Position numbers and translations under genes: made by a program. From the NCBI GenBank assembly GCA_900316415.1, contig ONCV01000007.1, forward strand, positions 1 to 64,000: a stretch of DNA of 64,000 bases, read 5' to 3'. The number at the start of each line of letters is the position of its first letter. The first letter of the stretch is position 1. Below the pieces are notes generated by a model. That model was not told where the DNA came from. It made no database searches and worked only from the letters and a program-made list of their open reading frames with translations. Shown in pieces: positions 15,753-22,791 of this stretch. This DNA comes from an uncultured Eubacteriales bacterium. Lineage in GTDB: Bacteria; Bacillota; Clostridia; Christensenellales; Aristaeellaceae.

Positions 15753-16973
15753 ATGGCAAACGCCATCGTAGGACAGAGCGGCGGCCCCACCTCCGTGATC
15801 AATGCCAGCCTGGCGGGTGTGTTTCAAGCGTGCCAGACGCGCGGAGCAAAGCACGTATACGGCATGCTCCACGGCATCCAGGGCCTGCTGGATGAAAAGG
15901 TCTGCGACCTGACGGAACGCCTTAAATCCAATATCGACATTGAACTGCTCAAGCGCACGCCTTCTTCTTTCCTGGGCTCCTGCCGCTATAAGCTGTCCGC
16001 CCCGGAAGAAGACGAAGCGACCTTTGAAAAGCTGTTCGCCATTCTGAAAAAGCTCGACATTGAATGGTTCTTCTATATCGGCGGCAACGACAGCATGGAC
16101 ACCATCAACAAGCTGGCCCGGTACGGCAAGCAGATCGGCAGCGAGATCCGGTTCATGGGCGTACCTAAGACCATCGACAACGACCTGATGCTCACCGACC
16201 ATACCCCCGGCTACGGTTCCGCCGCCAAATATATCGGCGTGGTCATGAAGGAGATGATCCGGGATGCTACGGTGTACGGCACCAATTACGTGACCATCGT
16301 GGAGGTCATGGGCCGCAACGCAGGCTGGCTCACCGCCGCCGCCGCACTGGCCCGGGGCGAGGACTGCGAGGGCGTCGATCTCATTTGCCTGCCTGAACTG
16401 CCCTTCCATACCGACCGCTTCCTGGAAAAGGTGGAACGGATACAGAAGGAGCGGGAAAGCGTGGTCGTCGCTGTTTCCGAAGGCGTGAAGCTGCCGGATG
16501 GGCGTTTCGTATGCGAGCTTTCCGATGACGCTCGCAGTGTGGACGCTTTCGGACACATCAATCTGACCGGTACGGCCCGTTACCTTTCCAATCTGGTAGC
16601 CCGGAACCTGCCCACCAAGACCCGCGCTGTGGAGCTTTCTATTCTCCAGCGCTGCGGGGCACACCTGGCTTCCCGCACGGACATTACCGAAGCGTATCAG
16701 GTGGGCGGCGCGGCAGCCAAAGCGGCTTTCGAGGGCGTCACCGCCAAGATGGTGGCTTTGAAACGCCTTTCCAACGATCCCTACCAGTGCACGACTGAAT
16801 TGGTGGATATTGACAAGGTAGCCAACTTTGAAAAGAAAATCCCCGTGGAATGGATCAATGAAGCCCGCACGGATATGCTGCCTGAATTCCTGACCTATGC
16901 CCGCCCCCTCATTCAGGCGGAATTGACGCCCATCTATATCAACGGTCTCACCCAGCACATCGTGGAAGCGTGA
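15753..16973 (+). CDS. 6-phosphofructokinase, probably pyrophosphate-dependent
   Basis: A 406-residue PFKA-family enzyme that interconverts fructose 6-phosphate and fructose 1,6-bisphosphate. The start GQSGGPTSVINASL and catalytic PKTIDND (138-144) are clear. The phosphate-donor motif reads GGNDS (110-114), with Asp113 where ATP enzymes have Gly, and Lys139 precedes TIDND. This Asp/Lys pair is the known mark of PPi-dependent enzymes. The start lies 20 bp after the kdgK remnant behind AAGGAGGG, so the two were probably co-transcribed. A second PFK at 24880 has the ATP-type glycine. PPi use would allow reversible flux and save ATP in a fermenter. Confidence 0.87.
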   Translation: MANAIVGQSGGPTSVINASLAGVFQACQTRGAKHVYGMLHGIQGLLDEKVCDLTERLKSNIDIELLKRTPSSFLGSCRYKLSAPEEDEATFEKLFAILKKLDIEWFFYIGGNDSMDTINKLARYGKQIGSEIRFMGVPKTIDNDLMLTDHTPGYGSAAKYIGVVMKEMIRDATVYGTNYVTIVEVMGRNAGWLTAAAALARGEDCEGVDLICLPELPFHTDRFLEKVERIQKERESVVVAVSEGVKLPDGRFVCELSDDARSVDAFGHINLTGTARYLSNLVARNLPTKTRAVELSILQRCGAHLASRTDITEAYQVGGAAAKAAFEGVTAKMVALKRLSNDPYQCTTELVDIDKVANFEKKIPVEWINEARTDMLPEFLTYARPLIQAELTPIYINGLTQHIVEA

Positions 16974-16986
16974 AAGGGGCAATGCT

Positions 16987-17452
16987 ATGAGAAAGCGTGA
17001 AACCCTGAATCAGGGCTGGCTCTTCATTGGGCTGAATCCCCGTCAATCTCCCCCACACATGGAACGCGGTGGACGGCCAGGACGGCGGCAACGATTACTG
17101 GCGGGGGAGCTGCGTATATACCAAAACCTTCGACGCCCCCGCCTATTGACCCAGCAACGGAATGTGTGTACTTGGAATTCCGGGGCGTCAACGCCACCGC
17201 TGACGTATCGCTGAACGGCGAAAAGTGCATCCATCACGACGGCGGATATTCCACCTTCCGTAAGGACATTACCTCCCTCCTGCGGGAAAAGGGAGACACC
17301 TTGGTGGTGATCGCCGACAACAGCGTGAACGATCATGTGTACCCCCAAAAAGCGGACTTCACTTTCTATGGCGGTATTTACCGGGACGTGTACCTGATCG
17401 TGGTGAACAAAAAGCACTTCGATATGGATCATTTCTCCGGCCCCTCTATATG
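16987..17452 (+). pseudogene. GH2 glycosidase (beta-galactosidase/glucuronidase-like), frameshifted and truncated
   Basis: Three reading frames together spell the N-terminal sugar-binding domain of a family 2 glycosidase. MRKRETLNQGWLFI comes first. After a small shift comes VNLPHTWNAVDGQDGGNDYW, then, after an extra T near 17146 that creates TGA, DPATECVYLEFRGVNATADV up to FYGGIYRDVYLIVVNKKHFD. Homology stops at about 17450, before the catalytic barrel, so no activity is possible. Intact homologues are usually 600-1000 residues. Its position beside the polyuronate genes suggests it once removed sugars from the same substrate. The break coincides with an 11-bp direct repeat. Confidence 0.82.
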
Positions 17453-17468
17453 GTGCTCTCTATATGGT
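17444..17468 (+). repeat. 11-bp direct repeat at the GH2 breakpoint
   Basis: CTCTATATGGT occurs at 17444-17454 and 17458-17468, exactly where GH2 homology ends. It may be a deletion or insertion scar. Confidence 0.5.
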
Positions 17469-17481
17469 TGCATTTCTTCTG

Positions 17482-17510
17482 TTGCATGTAAGCGCTGAAG
17501 GTGATATAAT
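17482..17510 (+). promoter_or_regulatory. Promoter of the small membrane protein gene
   Basis: TTGCAT at 17482-17487 and TATAAT at 17505-17510 with a 17-bp spacer, about 58 bp before the start at 17569. Confidence 0.7.
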
Positions 17511-17568
17511 TTTATTAACTAAAGCAGACGTAATGAGGTCTGTAATATACTTATGGAGGAATCGGAGT

Positions 17569-17856
17569 ATGTTTGAGAACATAGGTGGAAAAATAAAAGC
17601 ACTGGCTAAGGTCTTGTGCTGGGTCGGCATTATTGCCTCTGTCATATCAGGAATTGTTATGATTTCGAATGGCTCTCGTAGCTATGGCTATTATAACAGC
17701 GGCGCTGGTGCGGTTGCAGGAATTATCACAATTATTGTTGGCAGTTTAGCATCTTGGATTGGCTCATTTTTTACTTATGGATTTGGACAACTAATTGAAA
17801 ACACTGATGCTATGAAACGCATATTAGAGAATGTGGATAGAAGAACAAAAGACTAG
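17569..17856 (+). CDS. Small two-TM membrane protein
   Basis: A 95-residue membrane protein with two hydrophobic stretches (about 14-32 and 44-66) separated by a Gly/Ser/Tyr-rich turn (SNGSRSYGYYNSGAG) and a charged C-terminus. It starts behind ATGGAGG; a longer in-frame start has no ribosome site. It is monocistronic, with its own promoter and terminator. Similar small proteins are widespread in Clostridia, but no function is known to me. It is AT-rich compared with its right-hand neighbours. Confidence 0.7.
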   Translation: MFENIGGKIKALAKVLCWVGIIASVISGIVMISNGSRSYGYYNSGAGAVAGIITIIVGSLASWIGSFFTYGFGQLIENTDAMKRILENVDRRTKD

Positions 17857-17868
17857 ACGTTCTGCTTT

Positions 17869-17897
17869 CCCGGAGCCATATGTGCTCCGGGCTTTTT
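17869..17897 (+). terminator. Intrinsic terminator after the small membrane protein gene
   Basis: Perfect 8-bp stem CCCGGAGC / GCTCCGGG with a 7-nt loop, followed by CTTTTT. Confidence 0.85.
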
Positions 17898-17984
17898 GAA
17901 AATATACATAGCAATCCTTTAGCAGAAAACGTCAGAATAGCCACGTCCTTTCATATCTCGGTTCATGTCGAGTTTGCTGGGTTA

Positions 17985-18020
17985 AATGGCTCTGGATAGT
18001 TGCCCAGAGCCATTTTTTTC
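17985..18020 (+). terminator. Second intrinsic terminator
   Basis: Perfect 11-bp stem AATGGCTCTGG / CCAGAGCCATT with an 8-nt loop, running into seven T residues. It insulates the hydrolase gene that follows. Confidence 0.85.
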
Positions 18021-18070
18021 CTCCATGGATTATGCTATCTGGGATGACTTTTTAAGTGGAGGACGATCGC

Positions 18071-18805
18071 ATGATTATTTATGATGACGGAATTGAACTG
18101 AGCGCGGAGCTGGAGGTGCCGGAAGGACATGACGGACACCGGCTGGTGATCCTGCTGCACGGCTTTACCAGCGCGAAGAACCGGCCACACAACCTCCAGG
18201 CGGCGGCTGCCATGCGGGAGGCCGGCTTCGCGACGCTTCGGTTCGATCTTTACGGGCACGGCGAGAGCGGGGGAGAATTCCGGAATCATACGCTCTACAA
18301 GTGGATCTCCAACACGATGACCGTCATCAACTGGGCGCTGGAGCAGGGATACGACGAACTGTATCTGTCCGGGCATTCCCAGGGCGGGCTGGTGGTTGCG
18401 CTGGTGGCCGGGATGGAGGCGGACCGGATCCGCGGGCTGATCCTGCGCGCGCCGGCGTTTTTGATTCCCCGGTGCGCCAGGGAGGGACAGATGCTCGGCG
18501 GAACCTTCGATCCGGATCATCTTCCGGACGAAGTGAATGTGATCAAGGGGAAAATGCTGCGCGGAGACTATCTGCGGGTGGCGCAGACGATCCATCCGGA
18601 GGAAGCGGCGGAGCGCTACGGGGGACCGGTGCTGATTCTGCACGGCGATGAGGATGATCTCGTTCCCCTGAAGGATTCGGAGGAGTATGCCAGGCGCTTC
18701 CGCCGCTGCGAGCTGAAGGTGATGAAGGGAGAGTCGCATCATTTCGACCGGAAACCGGAGGAGATGCGGACCCTGATCCGGGAATGGCTGAAGAAGCAGC
18801 ACTGA
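18071..18805 (+). CDS. Alpha/beta hydrolase
   Basis: A 244-residue serine hydrolase fold. The oxyanion loop HGFTSAKNRPHN is near residue 32, the nucleophile elbow is GHSQGG near 101, the acid lies in HGDEDDLVPL, and the catalytic His is in GESHHFDRK. This resembles acyl-esterase or cinnamoyl-esterase-like hydrolases of Firmicutes; the natural ester is unknown. ATG at 18071 with GTGGAGG upstream is chosen over a GTG five codons earlier. It is followed 46 bp later by a deformylase gene on the same strand. Confidence 0.85.
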   Translation: MIIYDDGIELSAELEVPEGHDGHRLVILLHGFTSAKNRPHNLQAAAAMREAGFATLRFDLYGHGESGGEFRNHTLYKWISNTMTVINWALEQGYDELYLSGHSQGGLVVALVAGMEADRIRGLILRAPAFLIPRCAREGQMLGGTFDPDHLPDEVNVIKGKMLRGDYLRVAQTIHPEEAAERYGGPVLILHGDEDDLVPLKDSEEYARRFRRCELKVMKGESHHFDRKPEEMRTLIREWLKKQH

Positions 18806-18851
18806 GGCGCGTACGGAAGAACGCGGCGCGGATGAAAAGGGGAGGAAAACG

Positions 18852-19262
18852 ATGGTTCGGCCGATTGTTCATGATCCCATGTTTCTGGGACTCAAATCCG
18901 AGCCCGCCGGGGAGGCGGACCGGCAGGTGATCACGGATCTGCAGGATACGCTGCGGGCCAATCTGGACCGCTGCGTGGGCATGGCCGCCAACATGATCGG
19001 CGTACGGAAACGGATCATCGTGTTCTGCGCCGGCCCGATGCAGACCGTCATGATCAATCCGGAGATTACCTCCGCGTCCGGGGAATACGAGACGGAGGAG
19101 GGATGCCTCTCCCTGGCGGGAGTCCGTCGGACAAAACGCTATCGGACCATCACGGTCAGCTATCAGGACGCGGGGTTCCGGACGAGGACGGGAACCTTCA
19201 GCGGGTTCACGGCGCAGATCATCCAGCATGAAATCGACCATTGCAACGGAATCCTGATCTGA
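18852..19262 (+). CDS. def: Peptide deformylase, short clade
   Basis: A 136-residue metalloenzyme that removes the formyl group from nascent N-termini. Motif 2 EGCLSL (metal Cys) and motif 3 QHEIDH (two metal His and catalytic Glu) are intact. Motif 1 reads GMAANMIG, so the usual glutamine of the GxAAxQ motif is replaced by methionine. I recall the same form in other short Clostridial deformylases, so it may be a clade feature and not a defect. A housekeeping deformylase probably exists elsewhere. The ribosome site is GGGGAGG. Confidence 0.85.
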   Translation: MVRPIVHDPMFLGLKSEPAGEADRQVITDLQDTLRANLDRCVGMAANMIGVRKRIIVFCAGPMQTVMINPEITSASGEYETEEGCLSLAGVRRTKRYRTITVSYQDAGFRTRTGTFSGFTAQIIQHEIDHCNGILI

Positions 19263-19334
19263 GGCGGCGCGGAAGGAGAAAGAAGGGCATGATAAAAAGG
19301 TCCGCGTGAACGGGATGACCCCCGGAGAAATAAA

Positions 19335-19362
19335 GAAAGCGCCTCACGCAGGAGACGCTTTC
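19335..19362 (-). terminator. Terminator of the minus-strand nitroreductase gene
   Basis: Arms GAAAGCG (19335-19341) and CGCTTTC (19356-19362), extended inward by CTC/GAG, followed on the minus strand by the T-rich TTTATTTC. It begins 22 bp beyond the nitroreductase stop. Confidence 0.65.
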
Positions 19363-19384
19363 CGAAAGGTAATTCAAACGGGGA

Positions 19385-19903
19385 TTAAATCGTGTAGATA
19401 TAATCCGCTTTCCGGGGAGCCGCTGCGCCCGCCGGCTTGGCGGCGTAGCCAAGGATCAGGTTGCCGATGCCCTCATAATTGCCTTCGATGCCCAGCTTTT
19501 TGAGGATGGCCTTGCCTTCCGCGGACTCGAATTCTTCCCTGGCGCGGTGGATCCAGCAGCTGGCCACGCCCAGATCGGCGGCCGCGTTCATCATGTTGCC
19601 CATCACCAGGCTGCCGTCATAGATGTAGGTCGGGATGTCCCGGTTGGCCAGGACGACCAGCAGGTCCGGCGCACCGTAGAAGGGATCGATGTCCATGCCC
19701 ATGGCGGCGGCATTGATCTTCCGGAGCTGTTCCTTCACCTCGGGGTCTCTGACGACCAGGATGATCGGCGACTGCTTGCCCATGCCGGTGGCGGCATAGG
19801 TGCCCGCCTCGATGATCGCGTTCAGCTTTTCCTCTTCCACATGCTCGGGCTTGTATGCGCGGCAGCTGCGGCGCGTTTTCAGGGTGGTCAGTGTTTCAGC
19901 CAT
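19385..19903 (-). CDS. Nitroreductase-family flavoprotein
   Basis: A 172-residue FMN-dependent reductase of the nitroreductase family. The FMN-binding start TLKTRRSCRAYKPEHVEEE and the central YAATGMGKQSP are characteristic, as is the later LGVASCWIHRA stretch. It reduces quinones, nitroaromatics or similar acceptors with NAD(P)H; the physiological substrate is unknown. It lies 104 bp downstream of the HxlR regulator gene on the same strand and shares a redox/stress theme with it. Ribosome site GAAGGAG. Confidence 0.85.
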   Translation of the reverse strand: MAETLTTLKTRRSCRAYKPEHVEEEKLNAIIEAGTYAATGMGKQSPIILVVRDPEVKEQLRKINAAAMGMDIDPFYGAPDLLVVLANRDIPTYIYDGSLVMGNMMNAAADLGVASCWIHRAREEFESAEGKAILKKLGIEGNYEGIGNLILGYAAKPAGAAAPRKADYIYTI

Positions 19904-20007
19904 GATGTTTTTTCTCCTTCAAAATCTGTTTATAATGGAAGCTTTCCCCATTCCCGGCGGATACTTCTCCGGATGGGAACGGAGAGGCGGCCTGCATACG
20001 GACCCGG

Positions 20008-20361
20008 TTATGCTTCCTGTTCTTCCTGCATCTGCGCAATGTATTCGTTTCCCCAGGCCTCCATGGCGGCGATGACAGGGTGAAACTTCTTCCCGATCTC
20101 CGTCAGGCTGTACTCCACTTTCACAGGGATGCCGTCATACTGCCTGCGGCAGACCAGACCGTTCGCCTCCAGATCCTTCAGTTGCACGGAGAGGGTGGCG
20201 TGGGTCATCTTCGGCATCTTCCGCAAAAGCTCATTGAAGCGGATGGGCCCGGCTTCCAGATACAGGAGGATGAGCACCGCCCACTTGCCGGAGATCAGGC
20301 TCTGCGCGGTGGCATAGGGACATTTGCCGAACCGCTCTTCCATTGTGGTCTGGGGTGCCAT
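20008..20361 (-). CDS. HxlR-family transcriptional regulator
   Basis: A 117-residue winged-helix regulator with the HxlR hallmark SGKWAVLILLYLEAGPIRFNEL (near residue 24) and the wing SLTEIGKKFHPV. N-terminal Cys14 in FGKCPYATA is the conserved HxlR cysteine, often redox- or aldehyde-sensing. It overlaps the upstream flavoprotein gene by one base, so both come from one mRNA. Self-control through the ATACC repeats upstream of the promoter is plausible. Confidence 0.88.
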   Translation of the reverse strand: MAPQTTMEERFGKCPYATAQSLISGKWAVLILLYLEAGPIRFNELLRKMPKMTHATLSVQLKDLEANGLVCRRQYDGIPVKVEYSLTEIGKKFHPVIAAMEAWGNEYIAQMQEEQEA

Positions 20362-20762
20362 TACACGTCAAACTCCTCTTTCAGATCCAGAATGCCGCGG
20401 ATTTCGGCATGGCCGTTTTCCAGATGGAACAGGCCCATCTCCCAGCCGTTCTTGTCATACAGATCCATGATCTGGGGCATGGCTTCGCGCACCTTCTGAA
20501 GCAGGGCGTCGTCCTTGACAACCTTTGCGGTGCCGTCATAGCGCAGGAACTCGCCGCCGTTCAGCGCCAGCACCTCCACCTTGGGGTTGGCGGTCAGCTG
20601 CTTGAACACATTCTTGAAGGTGCCGCAGCCAAAGTACAGCACGCCGTCCACCAGCATCTGGAAGCCGAAGGGGCGGCCTTTGGGCTGGTCACCGTCGGTG
20701 GTGAGGAAATAGAAGGTCTGGGCCTTGTTCAGAAACTCATGGACTTTTTCAGCATTGGTCAT
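20361..20762 (-). CDS. Pyridoxamine 5'-phosphate oxidase-like flavoprotein
   Basis: A 133-residue split-barrel FMN protein of the PNPOx-like group. The visible pattern is FYFLTTDGDQPKGRPFGF, then DGVLYFGCGTFKNVFKQL and PKVEVLAL, which together form the flavin pocket. Members are often small reductases or heme/F420-independent oxidoreductases of unknown substrate. It leads a minus-strand operon followed by hxlR and probably the nitroreductase, suggesting a flavin-based stress or electrophile response. Ribosome site AAAGGAGG. Confidence 0.85.
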   Translation of the reverse strand: MTNAEKVHEFLNKAQTFYFLTTDGDQPKGRPFGFQMLVDGVLYFGCGTFKNVFKQLTANPKVEVLALNGGEFLRYDGTAKVVKDDALLQKVREAMPQIMDLYDKNGWEMGLFHLENGHAEIRGILDLKEEFDV

Positions 20763-20810
20763 GGAATGATGCCTCCTTTGAAATAGTGGTCGTTTTATCG
20801 AACCGAGACA

Positions 20811-20839
20811 ATTATACGACCTGAATAAATATCTGGCAA
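20811..20839 (-). promoter_or_regulatory. Promoter of the PNPOx-hxlR operon
   Basis: On the minus strand TTGCCA (20839-20834) and TATAAT (20816-20811) with a 17-bp spacer, about 50 bp before the start. Confidence 0.75.
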
Positions 20840-20854
20840 GTACGCTTTTTCAGA

Positions 20855-20878
20855 ATACCAGGTATCCTCCGGAATACC
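20855..20878. promoter_or_regulatory. ATACC/GGTAT repeats, candidate HxlR operator
   Basis: Half-sites ATACC (20855-20859), GGTAT (20861-20865) and ATACC (20874-20878) form two overlapping inverted pairs just upstream of the -35 element. HxlR of Bacillus activates from a comparable upstream position. Confidence 0.45.
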
Positions 20879-20891
20879 GCCAAAAACAGAT

Positions 20892-20926
20892 AGCCCCTGC
20901 CGGCGGCGCGAAGACCGGCAGGGGCT
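20892..20926 (-). terminator. Hairpin terminator after the aldo/keto reductase gene
   Basis: Perfect 12-bp arms AGCCCCTGCCGG / CCGGCAGGGGCT with an 11-nt loop. On the minus strand it is followed by a short TCTGTTTTT tract. Confidence 0.7.
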
Positions 20927-20981
20927 TTCATGCCCGGATCAGGCAATGGATTGCTTCTTTTTCAGGTTCCGTTTTTTTGCT

Positions 20982-22112
20982 TCAGCCTTCGAAGGCCTGG
21001 GCCGCTTTTTGGAGCAGTTCCCGAATGGAAAGATGCTGGGGGCAGACCTTCTCGCACTTGCCGCATCGGATGCATTCGGAAGCTTTTGCGTGGCCGTCCC
21101 GGGTGACGATGCCGTAGTACATGCTGCTGTTCCAGTCGTGGAAGGCTTCCCGGGCATTCAGCGCCGCAAACACATCCGGGATGCGGATGTTCTTCGGGCA
21201 CTGGCTCTCCTCGATGCAGTACCGGCAGCCCGTGCAGGGAACCAGGCTCAGGCTGCGGAAGACATCACAGACCCGGCGGATGGCTTCCATCTCCTTTTCA
21301 TTCAGCGGCACGAAATCCCGCATGGCGCTGAGATTGTCCTTCATCTGTTCCAGATTGCTCATTCCGGAGAGCACCATGGCCATCTTCGGGAAGCTGGCGG
21401 CAAAGCGCAGGGCATAGCTGGCGTTGCTGCCGCCCTTCAGATCGCGCAGGATCTGATCCGCCTCCGCCGGCAGATTCACCAGGCTGCCGCCCTTGACCGG
21501 CTCCATGACGATGACCGGCTTGCCATGCTTTTCACAGACCTCATACACCTTGCGGCTTTCCACCGAGGCGTTCTCATAGTCCACGTAGTTGAACTGGATC
21601 TGCACGACCTCGATCTCCGGATGCTCGGACAGGATCATGTCCAGCACGTCCGCCTTGTCATGGAAGGAGATCCCGAAGTGGCGGATTTTTCCTTCCTGCT
21701 TCAGGGCCAGCGCCGTTTCATACGCGCGGCAGCGCTTGTATTTGGGATAATTGTTCTTGTCCTGGGCGTGCATCAGGTAAAAATCGAAATACTCGACGCC
21801 GCAGGCCGCCAGCTGGCTCTCGAAGAAGGGCCGGATGTCCTCCTCCTTCTTGAAGTAGGGCTCGGTCAGCTTGTCCGTCAGCAGGAATTCGCCGCGGTCG
21901 TGCCGCTTCACCACGCAGTCGCGGAAGGCGGTTTCGGACTGCCCGCCGATGTAGCCGTGGGCCGTGTCAAAGTAATTGAGGCCGGAGGCGATAAAGGCAT
22001 CCGCCATCCGGCAGAACTCGTCATAATCCACCCTGTCGTCCTTCATGGGCAGGCGCATGCAGCCAAAGCCGAAATTGCCGTGGATTTCCGGGAAAAAGGG
22101 ATTCTGAATCAT
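20982..22112 (-). CDS. Aldo/keto reductase with C-terminal 4Fe-4S domain
   Basis: A 376-residue oxidoreductase. The first 260 residues are the AKR barrel: FGFGCMRLPM start, catalytic Tyr in NYFDTAHGYIGG, Lys in LTDKL, and His in YLMHAQD. The C-terminus adds two cysteine clusters (CTGCRYCIEESQCP and CIRCGKCEKVCP) expected to bind 4Fe-4S centres. This fused type is common in Clostridia and is thought to couple ferredoxin-like electron flow to carbonyl reduction. It is transcribed alone, and its ribosome site is AGGAGGAAG. Confidence 0.9.
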   Translation of the reverse strand: MIQNPFFPEIHGNFGFGCMRLPMKDDRVDYDEFCRMADAFIASGLNYFDTAHGYIGGQSETAFRDCVVKRHDRGEFLLTDKLTEPYFKKEEDIRPFFESQLAACGVEYFDFYLMHAQDKNNYPKYKRCRAYETALALKQEGKIRHFGISFHDKADVLDMILSEHPEIEVVQIQFNYVDYENASVESRKVYEVCEKHGKPVIVMEPVKGGSLVNLPAEADQILRDLKGGSNASYALRFAASFPKMAMVLSGMSNLEQMKDNLSAMRDFVPLNEKEMEAIRRVCDVFRSLSLVPCTGCRYCIEESQCPKNIRIPDVFAALNAREAFHDWNSSMYYGIVTRDGHAKASECIRCGKCEKVCPQHLSIRELLQKAAQAFEG

Positions 22113-22298
22113 GTCTTTTCTTCCTCCTGTTCAGCTGCCTTGCACAGCGCCGCGTCAGACCTTTGTTCTTCGTTCCGCGAGCCCGTTCGGAACGGCTCCG
22201 GAATCACAATGGAATCCTATCATATGCGCTGAATGATGTCCAGAGATTTCTTCCAAAGCAAACCTGCGGCCCGGGAGTGCCGGAAAACAGGGATCCGC

Positions 22299-22327
22299 TT
22301 GTCATTTTCAGATCCGTATGCTATACT
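22299..22327 (+). promoter_or_regulatory. Promoter of the xre-hipA remnant locus
   Basis: TTGTCA at 22299-22304 and TATACT at 22322-22327, spacer 17 bp. Confidence 0.75.
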
Positions 22328-22340
22328 GAGCGCGGATAAT

Positions 22341-22388
22341 ATATGATCCATTATCGGCATTTTTATCCCAAATAGATCATATTTGATC
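22341..22388. promoter_or_regulatory. GATCA/TGATC palindromes, candidate Xre operator
   Basis: GATCA-TATT-TGATC (22375-22388) is a perfect 5-4-5 palindrome just before the gene. ATATGATC (22341-22348) forms an inverted partner with GATCATAT (22375-22382). Both lie between promoter and start, as in autoregulated HipB-like loci. Confidence 0.45.
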
Positions 22389-22403
22389 CGCTTGGAGGAA
22401 GAG

Positions 22404-22679
22404 ATGAGCTTTATCTGGGAAACCCCGGAAGAAATCAATTACGCCCTGGCGCAGAGGCTTCGCGGTATCCGCAGGCGGAAAAACCTTACCCAGCAGCAGC
22501 TGAGCAAAAAGAGCAATGTCAGCTTCGGCAGCATCAAGCGGTTTGAAACCACGGGACAGATTTCCCTGATTTCGCTGACCAAGCTGGCCGCCGCGCTGGA
22601 CTGCACGGAGGAGATCCGGCGGCTGTTTACGGATGTAAAGTACGATTCCATCGAGGAGGTCCTCCGTGAAAGATCATAA
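22404..22679 (+). CDS. Xre-family HTH protein, HipB-like antitoxin
   Basis: A 91-residue protein with a Cro/C1-type helix-turn-helix at about residues 16-70 (LRGIRRRKNLTQQQLSKKSN, then VSFGSIKRFE). It is followed by 14 bp of overlap with the beginning of a hipA-like frame, the usual antitoxin-toxin arrangement. Because the toxin frame is truncated, this antitoxin is now an orphan. Start at 22404 behind TTGGAGG; the upstream TTG at 22383 lies in the operator. It may still repress its own promoter or act on other loci. Confidence 0.8.
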   Translation: MSFIWETPEEINYALAQRLRGIRRRKNLTQQQLSKKSNVSFGSIKRFETTGQISLISLTKLAAALDCTEEIRRLFTDVKYDSIEEVLRERS

Positions 22680-22791
22680 GGTGGATGTTTTTCTGGATGA
22701 GAAGCCGGTGGGCACGCTGGCGAATTGGATCACCGGGCGTATACGGAAAATATACGTCGCCAAAAAGAGAAACGGAGGATTGAACCAATGA
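22666..22791 (+). pseudogene. Truncated hipA-like toxin remnant
   Basis: A GTG start at 22666 with GAGGAGG seven bases upstream opens a 41-codon frame. Its first 18 codons (KDHKVDVFLDEKPVGTLA) match the N-terminal subdomain of HipA kinases. After that the sequence is unrelated and ends at TGA overlapping the next gene's ATG. The kinase core is absent. It appears to be the stump of a deleted hipA, joined to DNA carrying the next gene. Confidence 0.65.

Noticed and set aside
16987-17214. Independent short gene MRKRETLNQGWLFI...
   Set aside because: Only the first residues are meaningful; the rest is out of frame relative to the GH2 homology, so it is part of a pseudogene.
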